The notes beneath the pieces are model-generated. The model saw only the letters and a list, made by a program, of their open reading frames with translations. It had not been told where the DNA came from and did not search any database. 64,000 nt of DNA from Nageia nagi (lineage: Eukaryota; Pinophyta), in contig JBITNC010000001.1 in assembly GCA_050084985.1 (NCBI GenBank), forward strand, positions 172,422,001 to 172,486,000, given 5' to 3'. Made by a program: the position numbers and the translations under genes. Positions 46,401-59,150 of the stretch are shown here, piece by piece. The first letter of the stretch is position 1; each line of letters opens with the position of its first letter.

Positions 46401-47260
46401 TGAGATAAATCATCTTACAGCTAGCAACTTGCCTTGTAAACTTTGTAATTACTTTATATTTGAAGGAGGAAGCATATTCAATTTCTCTTTTATCTTATTA
46501 GGGTCTATTTCAATTCCTCATTTGGAAATAATAAAACCTAATAATTTTCCCAAAGCAACCCCAAAAACACATTTCTTGCGATTTAAATGAATACTATGCT
46601 CTAGTAACTCATCAAATATTTTGGTAGGCACCTTTGGATGGTCTTCTCAACTTTTAGATTTGGCTAATACATCATCTACATAATCATCCATGATATCATG
46701 CATGTAATCATGAAAAATATATGTTATTTCCCATTGGTAAGTAGATCTTGCATTCTTGAGATTGAAGGGCATTACCTTATAACAAAATGTTACCCAAGGC
46801 ATTATGAAATTTGTTTTATGTTGATCTTTAGGTGCTACTTTTATTTGGTTGTATCTTGAAAATCCATCCATAAAAGATAGCATTTCATCCCCAATAGTAG
46901 AATCAACCAAATTATATATGTTTAGTATAGGAAAATCATCCTTAGGACAAGCTTTAAGTCTCTAAAATATATGCATATGTGAATCTTTACTTTGGAATTT
47001 TTAATAGGTACCATGTTATAAATTCAATTAGAATAACCAATAGAATGGATGAACTTGGATTCTAAAATTTTTTGTAATTATTCATTTACCAGTAATACTA
47101 TTGTAGGATGCATCTTACACAATTTCTATTTAATTTGTTAAGCATCCTTTGTAATACCTAGGTTATATGCCACCAAGTTTGGATCTAATATTGGAATATC
47201 AGCATATGACCATGCAAATATCTTTTGCTTTTCTTAGAGTATAGATACCTATTTTTGCTT
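46400..47260 (-). pseudogene. Gypsy reverse transcriptase
   Basis: Starts near 47,260 with DIFAWSYADIPILDPNLVAY (family form FAWSYEDMPGLDP) and continues through MHPTIVLLVNE and CIYFRDLK. An 88-codon open stretch at 46,910-46,647 holds MLSFMDGFSRYNQIKVAP, FIMPWVTFCYKVMPFNLKNA and the catalytic YVDDVLAKSK. All three catalytic Asp positions (one in SFMDG, two in YVDD) are present in this piece. Stops before and after it make the whole enzyme non-functional. Confidence 0.9.
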
Positions 47261-47819
47261 CTCATTTTTAGTTAGTAAATTTCCTAGTAGAATAATCTTA
47301 GGATTGTTTGGATAATCACTTGATTCAACCTTGATGGTTTCTTCAATTAACATATGGGACCCTTCTTCCAACTGATTTGGTATCATAATCTAATTTTTAT
47401 CATTTAGGTTGTATTCTTCATATTTACTTAAATTTTGGTTCTTCAAGGTTGTATTTATGATTAATTCTAAGGTTTGGAATATAGTATCTATATCTTTGAA
47501 GTATTATATTATAGGTTGTTTATAAATTAGCATAAATTTTGTAGTGTCTTCATCTACCATTAAGTATGATGAAGAGCTATTTGAACTTACTAAGCTTGAT
47601 AATTCAAATTCATCATTTCCATACCAATCAAAGATATATTTTCTAAAGCCTCATAATATATTTCTTCAATCTCTACCATATTAATTGATACAACATTAGA
47701 AAATAATCTCTTTAAAGATAACATTTCATGTTTTGAATTATCTGGATTTAGTATCTCTTAGAATTTTCATATGGTTTTTCATAGTCAAACTTTTCTATGT
47801 CTAGCTCAACTATTTTACA

Positions 47820-48536
47820 ACTAGATTCTTTCCCATTCTTACTTTTGTATCCCAATCTTATTTTATTAGTTGGTAATTGGTAATATATATCAATTGTATA
47901 TCTAGGTCCTTGTTCATATTGACCTAAACCTCATCCCTTCCAATGAAATCTACTAAAATATCTTTGGATGAATGATCTCACATAAGGTGATAAATATTCT
48001 AATGAATTACAGAAAACACCTTTGTGTGGTTGAGGTAAAGAAATGAGAGGTGGTTCTAAAGGATTTGTATCAATAAAGAGAGTTTGATTAGAAAATTTTC
48101 CTAATGGCACCAATTTCCCCACTACACTAGAAGATTCTTTCGATCTTCCCACTTCTTGAGTAGAAGGAATACTAAAAATAACATCATCAATTCCAAATTC
48201 CCCTATACTAAAATCTAGCAGTTTTATTGTTACTAGATAGATATTTGATGACTTATCTTTTTCTTGATAATCATCACTTTTTATTGATGTGTCCATAAGA
48301 GACGAAAATTTCAATGAGGAAGCTTTGTTTAATTCATCTAATTTTCTTGTTTTTTTCTCCCAAGTACATTTTTCTTGGTGTGTGCATTTTATCTTTGGTG
48401 ATGAATCATTATTAATTTTTTGGCATTTTATCTTTGGTGATGAATCATTATTAATTTTTTGTTGAGTTTCAGATGATTCTTGATTGATAGCATATTTTTC
48501 TTTTAAAGTGCCCAAAGAATAATTATTCTTACCCAA
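47820..48536 (-). pseudogene. PR-RT linker with G-patch and 13-residue repeat
   Basis: Open for 201 codons (48,536-47,931), the second longest open stretch in the window. It is Ser/Lys/Asp-rich and of no known fold. A perfect 39-bp duplication (48,384 and 48,423) gives two copies of QKINNDSSPKIKC. The end reads QRYFSRFHWKG, a stop, GLGQYEQGPRYTIDIY and IRLGYKSKNGK: a G-patch-like motif near 47,945-47,840, the third example in this window. The linker sits between protease and RT as in related elements. Confidence 0.7.
48384..48461 (-). repeat. Perfect 39-bp tandem duplication
   Basis: GCATTTTATCTTTGGTGATG starts both units, at 48,384 and 48,423; the units appear identical. In-frame, adding 13 codons. 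Identity of the copies in an otherwise decayed element means it is recent. Confidence 0.92.
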
Positions 48537-48538
48537 CC

Positions 48539-49231
48539 CTATAATTTATGGTCTTTTGGTAGTATTGGTATTTTAAAATAATGAGTATATGGTAAAGCTA
48601 CTTCTTTCGATAAATATGCACTATTACATTGTGAATATAGGTTTTCATCTCCAAGCATATAATGCATGACACTCTTGTGGATATTAAAATAATTATGATA
48701 TGTTGATGGTATGTATTGCATGTCCCTAATCCAAGGGCTCCCTAAAAGGATGTTATATTGTGTGATGTCTCCTTCAATTACTTGTAATACTATTTGCATT
48801 GTTTTAGACCATACAGTGATAGGAAACAAAATTGATCCCATTGTTGAACTTAAAGCATCATTAAATTATTTTAGTTGTAGGGTTGGTGCATAAATAAGTG
48901 AAAATGGAAGATTTGGGTTCTTATATGCAGTTGTTGAAATAATATTTATTGCTAAACCTTCATCAATCAATATTATTTTAAAAGCTTTCCCATATACCTT
49001 AGCTATGATATGCAAAGGTGGACTTTGACCATGTGTCTCATTTGAATTCTTAGCTTCATGATCATAAAACATAATGGTGGCTTTTTGACTTGTTTTAATG
49101 TTTCCTAAAAAATACATGAATATTTTAGGATCATTTATATCCAACTCAATTATTTGTAATAATTGGTTCATTACATCTCTGTGGTTCTTAGATTGTTGTC
49201 GTAACTCAAATAGAGACATTTTCACTTGCAA
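48539..49231 (-). pseudogene. Gypsy aspartic protease
   Basis: Two frames. The first (49,231-48,866) has MSLFELRQQSKNHRDVMNQL and the active-site region FKIILIDEGLAINIISTTAY, where DEG replaces the catalytic Asp-Thr/Ser/Gly-Gly. The second (48,841-48,539) has FQV-like LQVIEGDITQYNILLGSPWI then RDMQYIPSTYHNYFNIHKSV, the C-terminal signature of Tat retropepsins. A single frameshift near 48,860 separates them. The active-site change would abolish cleavage in any case. Confidence 0.85.
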
Positions 49232-49239
49232 ATTTTTTA

Positions 49240-51810
49240 ATTATTGATGTAGAGGTCCTTTCATTAAGACCTTGAGAGGTTGGGGTCTAGGTATATTGGG
49301 TTGCACAACAACATCATCTAGTTGATTATTTGGAATAACATTTTATCTTCCTTATATCTTTTTACCTCTTGTAGTAATATTTACCATTCCTATGAATGTT
49401 GAGTTGTCATATCTCCAATTATGTGTTACTTGATTCTAGTGTAGATGTAATGAAATATTATTAGCTTGATCTTAAAGAAAAGGGTTTTGATAAATTTTCA
49501 AATTTCAATTAGGGATAGCTAGAGAATTATCAACTTCCATTTTTCATTGATCAATTAGATTTTGAATCTTGTGTTGTAAAGTTCTACATCTATTTATATC
49601 ATGAACCTTTTGATAATGGAAATGATAAAATTCATTTTCATTATACCATCTATTATTTTAGAATCAAGATGTTTAGGTCTTATATCTTGTAAAGTAATTA
49701 CCTAATGATCATAAAGTTTCCTCATAATAACATAAAAAGATTTTGATAAGGGTGTGAACTTTCTTTATTATTTAGAATCATTTTTCTCATTTTGTGGAGT
49801 ATTCAGTTCCACCTCTTTAGTGAGAGAGACTTTGTTAGCTGATGGTGGTTTACTTGTTTATCCTATTTAATTTTTATTCTTATCATAAGGTTCTTTTTTA
49901 TTACTTTTTATCTTTCCATCTTGAATCTTAACCTTTTTGATTATGATTGCTTCAAATATAGCTTATTTAAAGGTATTATATTATCGAATCAATAAGGTAA
50001 TAGCAATGGGCCTTAAACAAATTTAACTAAACATTGAGGCCAACTCTTCTTGATGTAGAGTATAATGCATGCTTATCAATATTACCCTCCATCTTAAGAT
50101 GAAATCAGTAAATGATTTATCTTGGAATTGTTATAATCTTGTAAGATAAGTAATGGAGGTTTATCTTAATATTCATTCTAAAATGTTCCAAGAACAAATT
50201 TTCTAATTGAGCATATGAATGAATGCTATGTTTTGTTAGGTTGTTATGCCCATCCATTGCTTGTCCAAAAAGTATCATGGGAAAGATACATAGCATTAAT
50301 GCATCATCATTAGCAATACATAACTTGAATATTTAAATTATCTAAGATATTCTTTAGGATCTTCATTTCCCTTAAATGGTTTGATTTTTGGAATCTTAAA
50401 TTTGAAAGGAATCTCTTTTTTGGGACTACTTGGATGATTAGGTTCATTGCAAATTATTTCATATGATACCTTTTGTTTATTTTGCAAATGTAGATATTTT
50501 TAATTTCCATAAACCTTTTATGAAAATCATCCTTTTCTTTTGGTTGATTTTGATACATGGGATACTCGCCATCTATATGATCCACTCTTTCTTCATACCT
50601 TGGGAATGATTCATATCTTTGTTTAGAAGATGTCTAGGCATCATAGTAAGCTCCATATTATGGTGGAGAAGGTGGTGGATGCTAGTGCAATAGCAGTTAA
50701 GGTAATTGTTGTTGTAATTATTATTGATATAGTGGTGGTCTAGGAGGATAATGTAATTATCCCTTATCTTTGGGTGTAGGTAAATGATATCTTTAAAGCT
50801 CATTTTGTCAATTTCTAAGTGAAGCTTCTTTTCTCTTAGCCAAATAAGGATCTTGATATTTATACACTCCATGACCCTATGGTGATGGAGATCATGCCCT
50901 AGGTTTTCCTTTTCTATCTCTCTCCATCATTTGATTAGGTCCAAGTGGGATTTAGATATTTTGCTTATTCAGTTGACTTATTGATAATTTTTTTTATGTA
51001 CATTGAATACTAGTTGTGCTTGTAATCATGGTTGCTGAGTAAACCCCATGGGTTTCATTTTTGTTATACACCTTGATTGTATGGAATAATTTATCATTTT
51101 GGTTGGTGTTGTATATTATTTTGGGAAGGATTATCTTTTTGATGTGAATAGGGAGGTATTCCTTATAACCTAAACCTTGTAGGGTCATGATTATCTTTCA
51201 CCTCATGCTCTTATTTAGGTATTCTATGACTTGAAAAAGGAGGTAGAATATTTGATTTTAAAATGTAACAAGGATTATTATAAACTCTAGAATGATCTCT
51301 TGATTCTGGCATGGGAGTAGTTTTATGTGTGGATATTTGATCATTGAATTATTCTATTTTCTTAGATATGGTGGAATAAGTGTAACCTTCCCTTCTTAGA
51401 TATGATTGAACTAAACATCCATTTGATAAATAATGTGTGACACAATCATACTTAGGTCTAAAAGGGGATCCTTGAAGAACAATATCAACTGAATGATTTT
51501 GTGAAGGAGGTATATTTCTTACTTCAATCTCTTCCACATCATTGACTGGTTGTGTATCTTCCACTAAATATTATAAATTTAAAGGAAGACTATGGGAATG
51601 AAAAAAATGAGGGATTCTTAATTGTGTTAGATGTTGTCAAACTACATCTAAATCATGATCGATAGGATTTAGGTAAGCTTGATCTATTTCTTGAAGAGTT
51701 TCTCTACTCGAAATATTTCTACTAGACCTATGACTTTCTCATTCTTCTAAATAGTTTTCATTGTATGGATCTTGCTCTTGATGATCTCTGTGATAACAAG
51801 TGTTAACCAT
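49240..51810 (-). pseudogene. Gypsy gag, decayed
   Basis: Likely start at 51,810 (MVNTCYHRDHQEQDPYNENY). Long acidic/polar N-terminal region (VEDTQPVNDVEEIEVRNIPP near 51,560; a Tyr/Asn/His-rich stretch near 50,770-50,690). The capsid core has KIPKIKPFKGNEDPKEYL near 50,395-50,340 (family form FDGTGDPKAHL), FGQAMDGH, SYAQLENLFLEHF near 50,220-50,190, and FILRWRVILISMHY. A C-terminal zinc-knuckle relic reads FYHFHYQKVHDINRCRTLQH near 49,640-49,580, where the first Cys is Tyr and the Gly is Val. About ten lesions. The length of 2.5 kb is large for gag, as is usual in Tat elements. Confidence 0.8.
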
Positions 51811-53135
51811 ATTCTTTTTATTTTTTTGTTTATTTTTTATTTACCAAAATATAGAAAGAAAGAAAACATCGAACATGATAATTCTATTTTTATCTTTTAA
51901 ATTTATATTTGTAAGAAAATAATTAAATGCACAAATAGCCTACATGCATACTTATCTTTTCAATATGATTATATTTTTCTAGCTTTTTGGAATATTAAAT
52001 TAATTTTTTTAATATAAGTGGTATGAATTGAACATTTTAATCTTTTTAATTTTTCTAAATTATTTATTCTACTCAAGTGTTTAAGAAAGGTAGGCTGGTA
52101 ATTCTATTAGGCAATCTAAGGCTAAGTAATAGCTTGGTACTAAAAATGGTCCCCTTAGTGCAATGGGTCTCAAGGAATGCCACTAAGAACTATCTTGATG
52201 TTGAAATATAAGTACAACCCCCTTTTTATAGTCATTTGATGAAAAGTAATGACTTCTAACCTATGAACCTAATATTCATCCCCAAGTTTTGGCTCTAAGG
52301 TTCATAATATTTTATCAATGGGAACACAAGAGAATAAGAATAAATGGTTGGTAATGACCTTCAACTCATTGATGTTCATTTTAATAGGTCTTATGATTAT
52401 GCATTAAATAAAATAAAGTACTCATGAATGCAAGTTCTAACCCTTTCGATCATACATGTCCATTAATTAAATATTTTTAGTGTGATTTAAATAGTATTTT
52501 AATTAGTATGCAAGTTGATCTAAATAACCCATGAGATCCATTACCTTTTAATGAGGTTTATTAACCAAAATAAATATTTAAATTTAATTTGTTACCTCTT
52601 CTTACAAGTCAAAATCTCCTTTGATCGCCTTTCAACATGGTAAGGGCAAACAAGTAAGAAGCCATTAATGTGAATTAATTTCCTTTAATGTAGGTTATTT
52701 TTCCCTTTTTATGAGTCACAATCCTTTGATTGCCTCTCAACATGGTAAGGTAGACAAGTAAGAGTATTAATGTGTAAAAGATAACCACTAGATTCATTAA
52801 CTAATTTAGTGTATCCTAATCTACCTTAATTTCGATTAATTCAACTTAAATTCATTCTAGATTTAATGATGATTAATTTCTCCTTACAAGTGTGGAATTA
52901 ACTTAGTGTACATTAATTTAACAAATTAGTGTAATAATGTAAAAATGAGAAAAAATTAATTTATCCTTTTTCTATGAAATCCATTCTGGTCATCTCATAT
53001 CACTTTTATGCGTGAAGGGAGAGCATAAATGGACAAGATCGAACAATATTAAGTAAAGTGGTTTGTTTGTTTATACAATCCCTTCCTAAACAAATAACTA
53101 AATGAATTTTTGGAACTTACACAAACAAACATATC
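51811..53135. other. Presumed leader or LTR of copy 1, unresolved
   Basis: Non-coding. It holds a 110-bp-spaced repeat pair (TTTGATCGCCTTTCAACATGGTAAGG near 52,620 and TTTGATTGCCTCTCAACATGGTAAGG near 52,730) that could be LTR-internal. No TG...CA pair with the left side of the element was found, so the LTR edges are unknown. Confidence 0.4.
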
Positions 53136-54240
53136 AAAAATAATGCATTTTATTATTGATATTAAATACCCTCCTTGGATGGTGTAGAGCGATGATGGGG
53201 GGATAGAGTTTCAGGATGTTGAGGATAGTGAAGGCAATGAGGATGATGATGGTGGTGAGGATGTTGATGGTGGAGAGGATGATGATGGTAGCCTTATTTT
53301 TGGTCATATCTAGGTGGCTTGGGATGGTGTTCATGACCATATAGAATCCCAAGGCTATGAATCTAGAGCATTTAGGTTTATATGGGCTAAGGAGAATGAT
53401 GTCAAGCTCAGTATTTTTATTGATCTTTGATTCTTGACTTAGATAGAGACCTCATCTAGTGTAGACCATATTTCTAATCTAGTATAAGAGTTAGGTTTTT
53501 TTACCCTCTTCTTTTATGGGAATCTTCAAAGGGTTCCCTGTAATACCTATCATGATCTTTTGGAGCTAGATCTCTCTATCTTTTCTAGTTAAGAAGATAG
53601 AACCCTAGAGGAGAGATAGAAATTGATGGATCAACTTAGGGGGTCTATTCTCTAATTTTTAAGTATATTTTTATGGTAGTATTATGTGGTTCATATTACA
53701 TGTATAAGGCCTACTTGAGTGTTATGTTGGAGATGTTTTTGGTAAAGAACAATCAGGTTGTGGGTTCTTTACTTATTTTGAAGATCTCATAATAAAAGGG
53801 TCTAAGTAGCTAGGATGAGGGGGATGCCATCAGATATAGAAATCATTAGAAAAAGGGTTTTTTTATGATAAATGTATATTTATCTCTCCTTTTGATGGAT
53901 GTACCAACTAAGGATTGATTTGTATGGGTAGTGCTTCCTTTTTTATAGGCATAAATGAGTCTGATGGGTTGAGCTTGTCCTAATTGAGGTATGGGTGTGG
54001 GTTCAGGGGGGTTAAATCTATGACTAATAAATGTATGGACATTGGATAGGGTATCTCATTATGATTATGTATCATGTGGGCAATGTATGATGGTCTCTTC
54101 TATGACTAAGCTTCATATGGGAGTGGCTTGGAGGACTCTAATTTTGATTAACAATGTATGGGCATTGGTTTGGTTTCTTGTTATTTTTTAGCAATGTATG
54201 GGTGTTGTTGAGAGTAGTGAAAAAGATATCATAAATGAGT
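53136..54240 (+). pseudogene. Acidic coding remnant, not recognised
   Basis: A plus-strand frame starts MHFIIDIKYPPWMV and enters an Asp/Glu/Gly-rich run (EDSEGNEDDDGGEDVDGGED) encoded by GATGATGGTGG-like repeats near 53,235-53,290. It continues with stops through HIESQGYESRAFRFIWAKEN and LELDLSIFSS. Stops are mainly TAG and TGA. It precedes a gag core in the same orientation, so it may be the N-terminal part of that gag or a separate element gene. Confidence 0.35.
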
Positions 54241-54244
54241 ACAA

Positions 54245-54845
54245 AATAGTATATTAATTTTTGATACATTGCTTGCTAAATTATTTTTGCATAGTTTGAA
54301 AGATGATGCATTAAAATGGTATTTTTTGCTTCCTAAAAAGAGCAATGATAAATATGAGGATTTGGTTCATCAATTTTTTACAATATTTCAAATATAATAT
54401 TGTTTAAAAGGTTCATTTCAAATATTTATGTAAAATTAAGCAATTTCCTAATCAATATATACATGATTTTGTGAAAGTATAGAAATATACTACCAATAAA
54501 ATTACTATACCTAAGCAAGATTTGAAAGACACATTTGCAAATGCTTTATTACCTATGTATAAGCTATTGGTTATCTATAATCATGGTATGACATTAGGTG
54601 AAATGATAGATGTTTCCTTCAAAAAAGACACTTGTGTTAAAAAGTTGTATGCTATGCATAACAAAACTCCAACATATGAAAACAAAGTGCAATACCATGA
54701 AAATGGTAAGAAAATTGAAGTTAATAGTGTTGATTACAAAGGGAAACATAATAATAAACCTAAAAGGAAGTTTACACCATTGATTGATAATGTTGCTAAT
54801 ATTCTTAATGTTTTAATCAAATAAGATCTTATTTGAAGCAATCAT
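54245..54845 (+). pseudogene. Gypsy gag fragment, plus strand
   Basis: Capsid core: LLAKLFLHSLKDDALKWYFL then LPKKSNDKYEDLVHQFFTIF near 54,265-54,390 (family pattern F-x-x-S-L-x-x-x-A-x-x-W-x-x-x-L-P then L-x-x-x-F). An open 100-codon stretch follows at 54,522-54,824: DTFANALLPMYKLLVIYNHG, then TLGEMIDVSFKKDTCVKKLY, ending KRKFTPLIDNVANILNVLIK, the conserved FTPL stretch near the end of Tat gags. Different from the other three gag groups here. No pol follows. Confidence 0.7.
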
Positions 54846-55289
54846 AATGGGTATTGAATGTTGTTAACAAGAAAAAACTTGCCCTTATTGGTTGTTACTT
54901 TGTTTGGTACCTTGGGACCTAGCTAGGTGGTTCAATTCTCTCTTTAATTATGGAATGTGAATCATTAGTGATTTATTACATGAATGTGGTTAGGTCCCTT
55001 TTCTAAATTTTGGTATTATGGTTGTGAATTTAGAAAAATTTTCATATTTGTAATTATTGTCTATTGTTACATGTCCATGAATCAATTCTTATTTTCAAAC
55101 TTTTACCTGTTTAAATAATTTTTGTAAGTATGTTCATTAATAATAGTATACAAGTAAAAATAATTCAATAAAATGAATGAAATACATAAACAAATTCATA
55201 ATAAATTGATTGAGTCAAAAAATGAATATATATATATATGTATGTATGTATATGTATGTATATATCTCAAAAATACAAATGTACAATAT
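54846..55289. other. AT-rich spacer
   Basis: No coding region; contains the microsatellite at 55,228-55,262. Confidence 0.4.
55228..55262 (+). repeat. (TA)n/(TATG)n microsatellite
   Basis: ATATATATATATGTATGTATGTATATGTATGTATATAT tract, truncated here to its core; similar in make-up to the tract at 37,411. Confidence 0.9.
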
Positions 55290-57119
55290 GGGATGGTATA
55301 CTAACTAGGCCTAGCTACCAGTGGGAACTACTACCACTACTAGTAGTATCCCTCATCTTCTATCTAACTCTTTGATTACTCCCACTAGCTATCGATACTG
55401 ACATACCCCCAAAATCTCCATTGGTTGTGATACCATGTCCTACCAATAGGACCTTTTCCCTATCATACGTCACCCTCAAAGTGGTAATATCTTGCTCCTT
55501 TTACTTAATATTGTCCATATGGCTTTACATGAAAGCCCACTACTAGTTTGGAGGAGGTATTGCCATGCACTCCTATAACCTCTTCAAAAATTACTCTAAT
55601 GTAGCAATCTATGAATCCTTGGCTATGAGATAATCCTGTAGCATGGCCACTTAGGCCTCTAAAGGCCTAATTCATGCATTCTCTACCTCTCAAGATGCAA
55701 TTCATCTCTTCACATCCCTTGTAGCCAATGCAATTTAGTATTAGATATAACTACTTATCTAAACCTTGAAATTACTTTTTTGGTAAATGATAAAGTATCT
55801 TACCTTGTACTGCCAAAGGCATAGCCTCAGTTAGTGCCACTAATCCTAGTGTTGTTATTGTCTCTCTTTTTCCCCCCTCATACATAGGAATTTTATGCAT
55901 TGAGTTGTTCACTTAGTAGGGATCATCCTCTAATGACCCCTCATTGGCTATCATCTCATCCTCCTCCTCCACCTTGTCCATGCCAAAATCAATATAATGC
56001 ACTCCTAACCACCATGCTACATACCTAAGGGTAACTTTGGATGGTATGGAAATATTTGTAGCTATGTCATGTGTCCTTAGCTCTTCCAAAGTGAGCCTCC
56101 ATGCTGGTATAACCTACACTCCCATAGGCATGTCCCTCTCTACCATGTAGCTATGATAGCAAACTAGTACAAGAGGGATCCCTTGTTGGATCCCAAACTA
56201 TCTAAGTACCCACTATGGGTGGTATAGCTCCACTACCTTCCTCTATGTCTAGAGGAAGTACTCTTACTATACCCATGCAAGCTGGTGGATATTATCCTCC
56301 CACATAAAGTACATGTAGTACATCCAAACTAGATCTTCAACATGTATGCCATCTAGCTTTCTCCATCAGGCCTCCAAGGAATGTGGATTATGGATACAAG
56401 TATCCTTGGGCTTTGGATACCTAGCAAGTCAAGGTAATATTGCTTGGGTCCTCTCATGCCCCGTATAGGCAATCGATCCTAATCATACCTATCTTATCAT
56501 ATACCCATACCTATAGAAGTACTGCATAGGCCATAGTTATGTTGAACTTATCAATACTACTAAAGTTGTATGAATCCTTATATAACTAAGCTAAAACCAA
56601 GGGTCCCCATGCAAACTATATCCCCCGCTCACATATCTGTTTGATCACCCAAACTAGCCTAAGTGGGAATGTAGAGCTACTCTTATCAAGGCACAAGTAT
56701 GTAGTAATAATTATGGCTATATATAGCTAAAGATGTCTCCTTGGTAGGGTAAACCTACAAATCTTGACCAATCTAGCTTCCTAGTGCTCCCAATCATGGT
56801 TGCTCTCCCCTATCATCCATAAAGCATCCTACTTGTGAACATTATTTTTTACCATATCCCTTTGGTGAATGAGGTTCCTCCTGATGGGAATTTCCCAAAT
56901 CTGGTAAATTTCTACCAATGTGATGGTCATTTCACCTAGGGGTAGGTGAAATATGCAATAATATGGATCCCATCTCTCTACCAATATGGTTAGTAGTGGT
57001 AAGTCCTATTGGATATGGCCTATAATCATCAAATCGATCAACCCAAACTTGGTTAAAATATTATCTATTTGCTAAGTGTAAGGCCATGTCTTGGCCCTCT
57101 CTAGGGCAACCATAGTCAT
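55290..57119 (-). pseudogene. Plant mobile domain (PMD) pseudogene, minus strand
   Basis: Possible start ATG at 57,119 (MTMVALERAKTWPY). The PMD core is clear near 56,995-56,880: LLTILVERWDPYYCIFHLPL then GEMTITLVEIYQIWEIPIRR, against the family pattern LVERW-R-P-x-T-H-T-F-H-L-P-x-GEMT-x-T-L-x-D-x-x-x-L-x-G-L-P. Further conserved parts are CLDKSSSTFPLRLVWVIKQI near 56,680-56,620, FAWGPLVLA (stop) LYKD near 56,600, and a WVLR (stop) FGIQQGIPL stretch near 56,210-56,170. A coiled-coil-like tail (MLQDYLIAKDS, IATLE) is near 55,640-55,600. Nearly all stops are TAG at Trp or Gln sites. No terminal repeats were found. A domesticated host gene is unlikely given the damage. Confidence 0.8.
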
Positions 57120-59150
57120 GGTTCCACCCCTAATCAAAACCTTGCACTCTTGCAAGGATATAAATTAAACATTAAATTAAATCAAAACTATACTATTCAA
57201 TTTATTACATGCATTACAACTAAAAAAATCACACTAAATAGCTATAAAATAGATAGGATATGATATGGAATGGAACTCATCATATGATCAAATGCTAGGG
57301 ATTGGATATACTCAGCTATTTGGCCCCTCTTGCTAATCACTAGATGGCCAATACCTTGCCACCCTACATCTACCATCAGAAGGGTCAAAGAACAAGTCCA
57401 AACAGAGTGGTAACAAGGCATGGTCACATCATGAGGTCCTCACATTACTAGGGGCAATATGGAATGTAGTTCAAAGGATGTAAAATATCAACAAATGTCA
57501 CTCTCTAGATCACTAGCACCAAAACTCCAAGATTGGATGATCTAAAGAGTTAAAATGATAATTTTATAAAGAACATTTCCTTTTATGCTTCCAAATTTAA
57601 CTAAAAACCCTAGGTTTTTTACTATATGATCTTAAGCTACCCAATTTCCTTATGTTTTTAATTTATTGTAATGCACTTTATTTTATATGGATGATGTTTC
57701 TTATTTAACACCTAAATTTTCCTATTTAGCGTTGCTAGTGGTGTCCATTTTTATAAATTAATTGTTGAATCAAATTATCTTCTCTTAGAATAATGGAAAC
57801 ATGTAGTTTAATCACCTAAAGCATAATTTTGATTGCCTATATTTCATTTGTATTCTTTAATTTTTATTACTATCAAAAGCACACTACTAGCAGCATGGAA
57901 TGGGTAGCATTTCACAAATTTTCAAAATTGCTATTACATTTTTTATACTCCAAATTATTCAATTTAACAATACATGTCAAATGTTTATACTCCAAATTAT
58001 TCATGCTATATATGAGTGAAATTGAATATTTGCATGTTAATTAGATGCATCATTTTATTTAATGAATAGAACATTATTTACAATGCTACCAACGGCATGC
58101 AAAATTAGAAATTTCATGTTCTTTGAAATAATTTTAATGGCTAGATGTTGCTAGTAGGTTGATACCATGCACTTGTTGATTTTTCATATTATACATAGAT
58201 AAATTGAATAAATGACCAAATATTGCTAGTTCATAGTTTATCTTGAAATTTTTATGGAAAATGGAAATGTTATTTCACTTACGAAATGAAGCAAAATGAT
58301 GTGGATGATCATTGATTGAATATATTTTAAATTTCTACACCTAATGTGGAAAATCTCATGCCACCAATGACTTGTCATTGCTATAAATCATTTTTTAATT
58401 AGGGAATATTGAAAATTTATTAAATATCTGCTTATTTCTATGATTCTTTCATGCATATGAAATGTTTCATGAATAAGGATCAAAATTTTTGAAGACATGA
58501 TCATGAAATTTTAGGCATACCACATCATTAACGGCATGAATTTCCTTTGAAAATTTATGCAAATTGAAAAATTGTAATACAAGGCCAATGACTAATTGAA
58601 TATTTGGTATATTGATGAAAATTGAATACTATTATTCATTGTTATACTAATAATTTTTTACAAGTCATGGTCACTCCATGAGCAAACCTCTCATTTTTGT
58701 AGGATATTCCAAGCTTGAGTTATTAAAAGTTTTCATTAGCTTGATCTTTATTCATATGAGTTGTTCATTTTAGTAATTTGTATATCATGGATATTATAAT
58801 CTTGGGTCATTATAGAGAACCCATCTACTTGCTCTTCAAAGATTATGAGTTTTCTATCATAGTAATCTGTATCATGGTTTATAACACTATGAGCTGTATT
58901 GGCCATAGTAATCCATTACATATTATATATATTTCATCCTTGCTATTTAAATTTCTTATTGTTTCATGGATGTGATCTATGTGGGTATATGTTGCTTTGT
59001 GCTATAGGTATTGTCTGGGTGATTAGGATTGGTATCAACCACTCATCTCATAGAGGGAATCCTTTTGGCTTTCTTACTCAACATAGCATTAGCAAGGGGC
59101 AAACAACATACCATACTCAACATATCGAACAAAACAAGGAATTCCACTTT
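57120..59150. other. Unassigned AT-rich DNA
   Basis: No domain. A loose phrase of the type CCA(C/T)CAA(T/C)GGCATG recurs at irregular spacing (near 57,885, 58,085, 58,365, 58,525). The last part (from about 59,030) resembles the region before the polypurine tract at 27.8 kb and belongs to the family-2 element ending at 59,820. Confidence 0.4.

Larger units (their letters stand above)
37566..51810 (-). mobile_element. Ty3/gypsy Tat retrotransposon, copy 1
   Basis: Minus-strand internal region of a long gypsy element in the order gag, protease, G-patch linker, RT, RNase H, second RNase H, integrase, extra region. Two RNase H domains before integrase and the PR signature LLGSPWIRDMQYIPSTYHNY place it in the Tat group. 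Its extra region is interrupted by a copia-like element at 39,850-43,686. The LTRs were not identified. Stops and frameshifts affect every domain. From 37.6 kb to 45.5 kb, without the insertion, it is paralogous to 59.97-64.0 kb. Confidence 0.85.
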
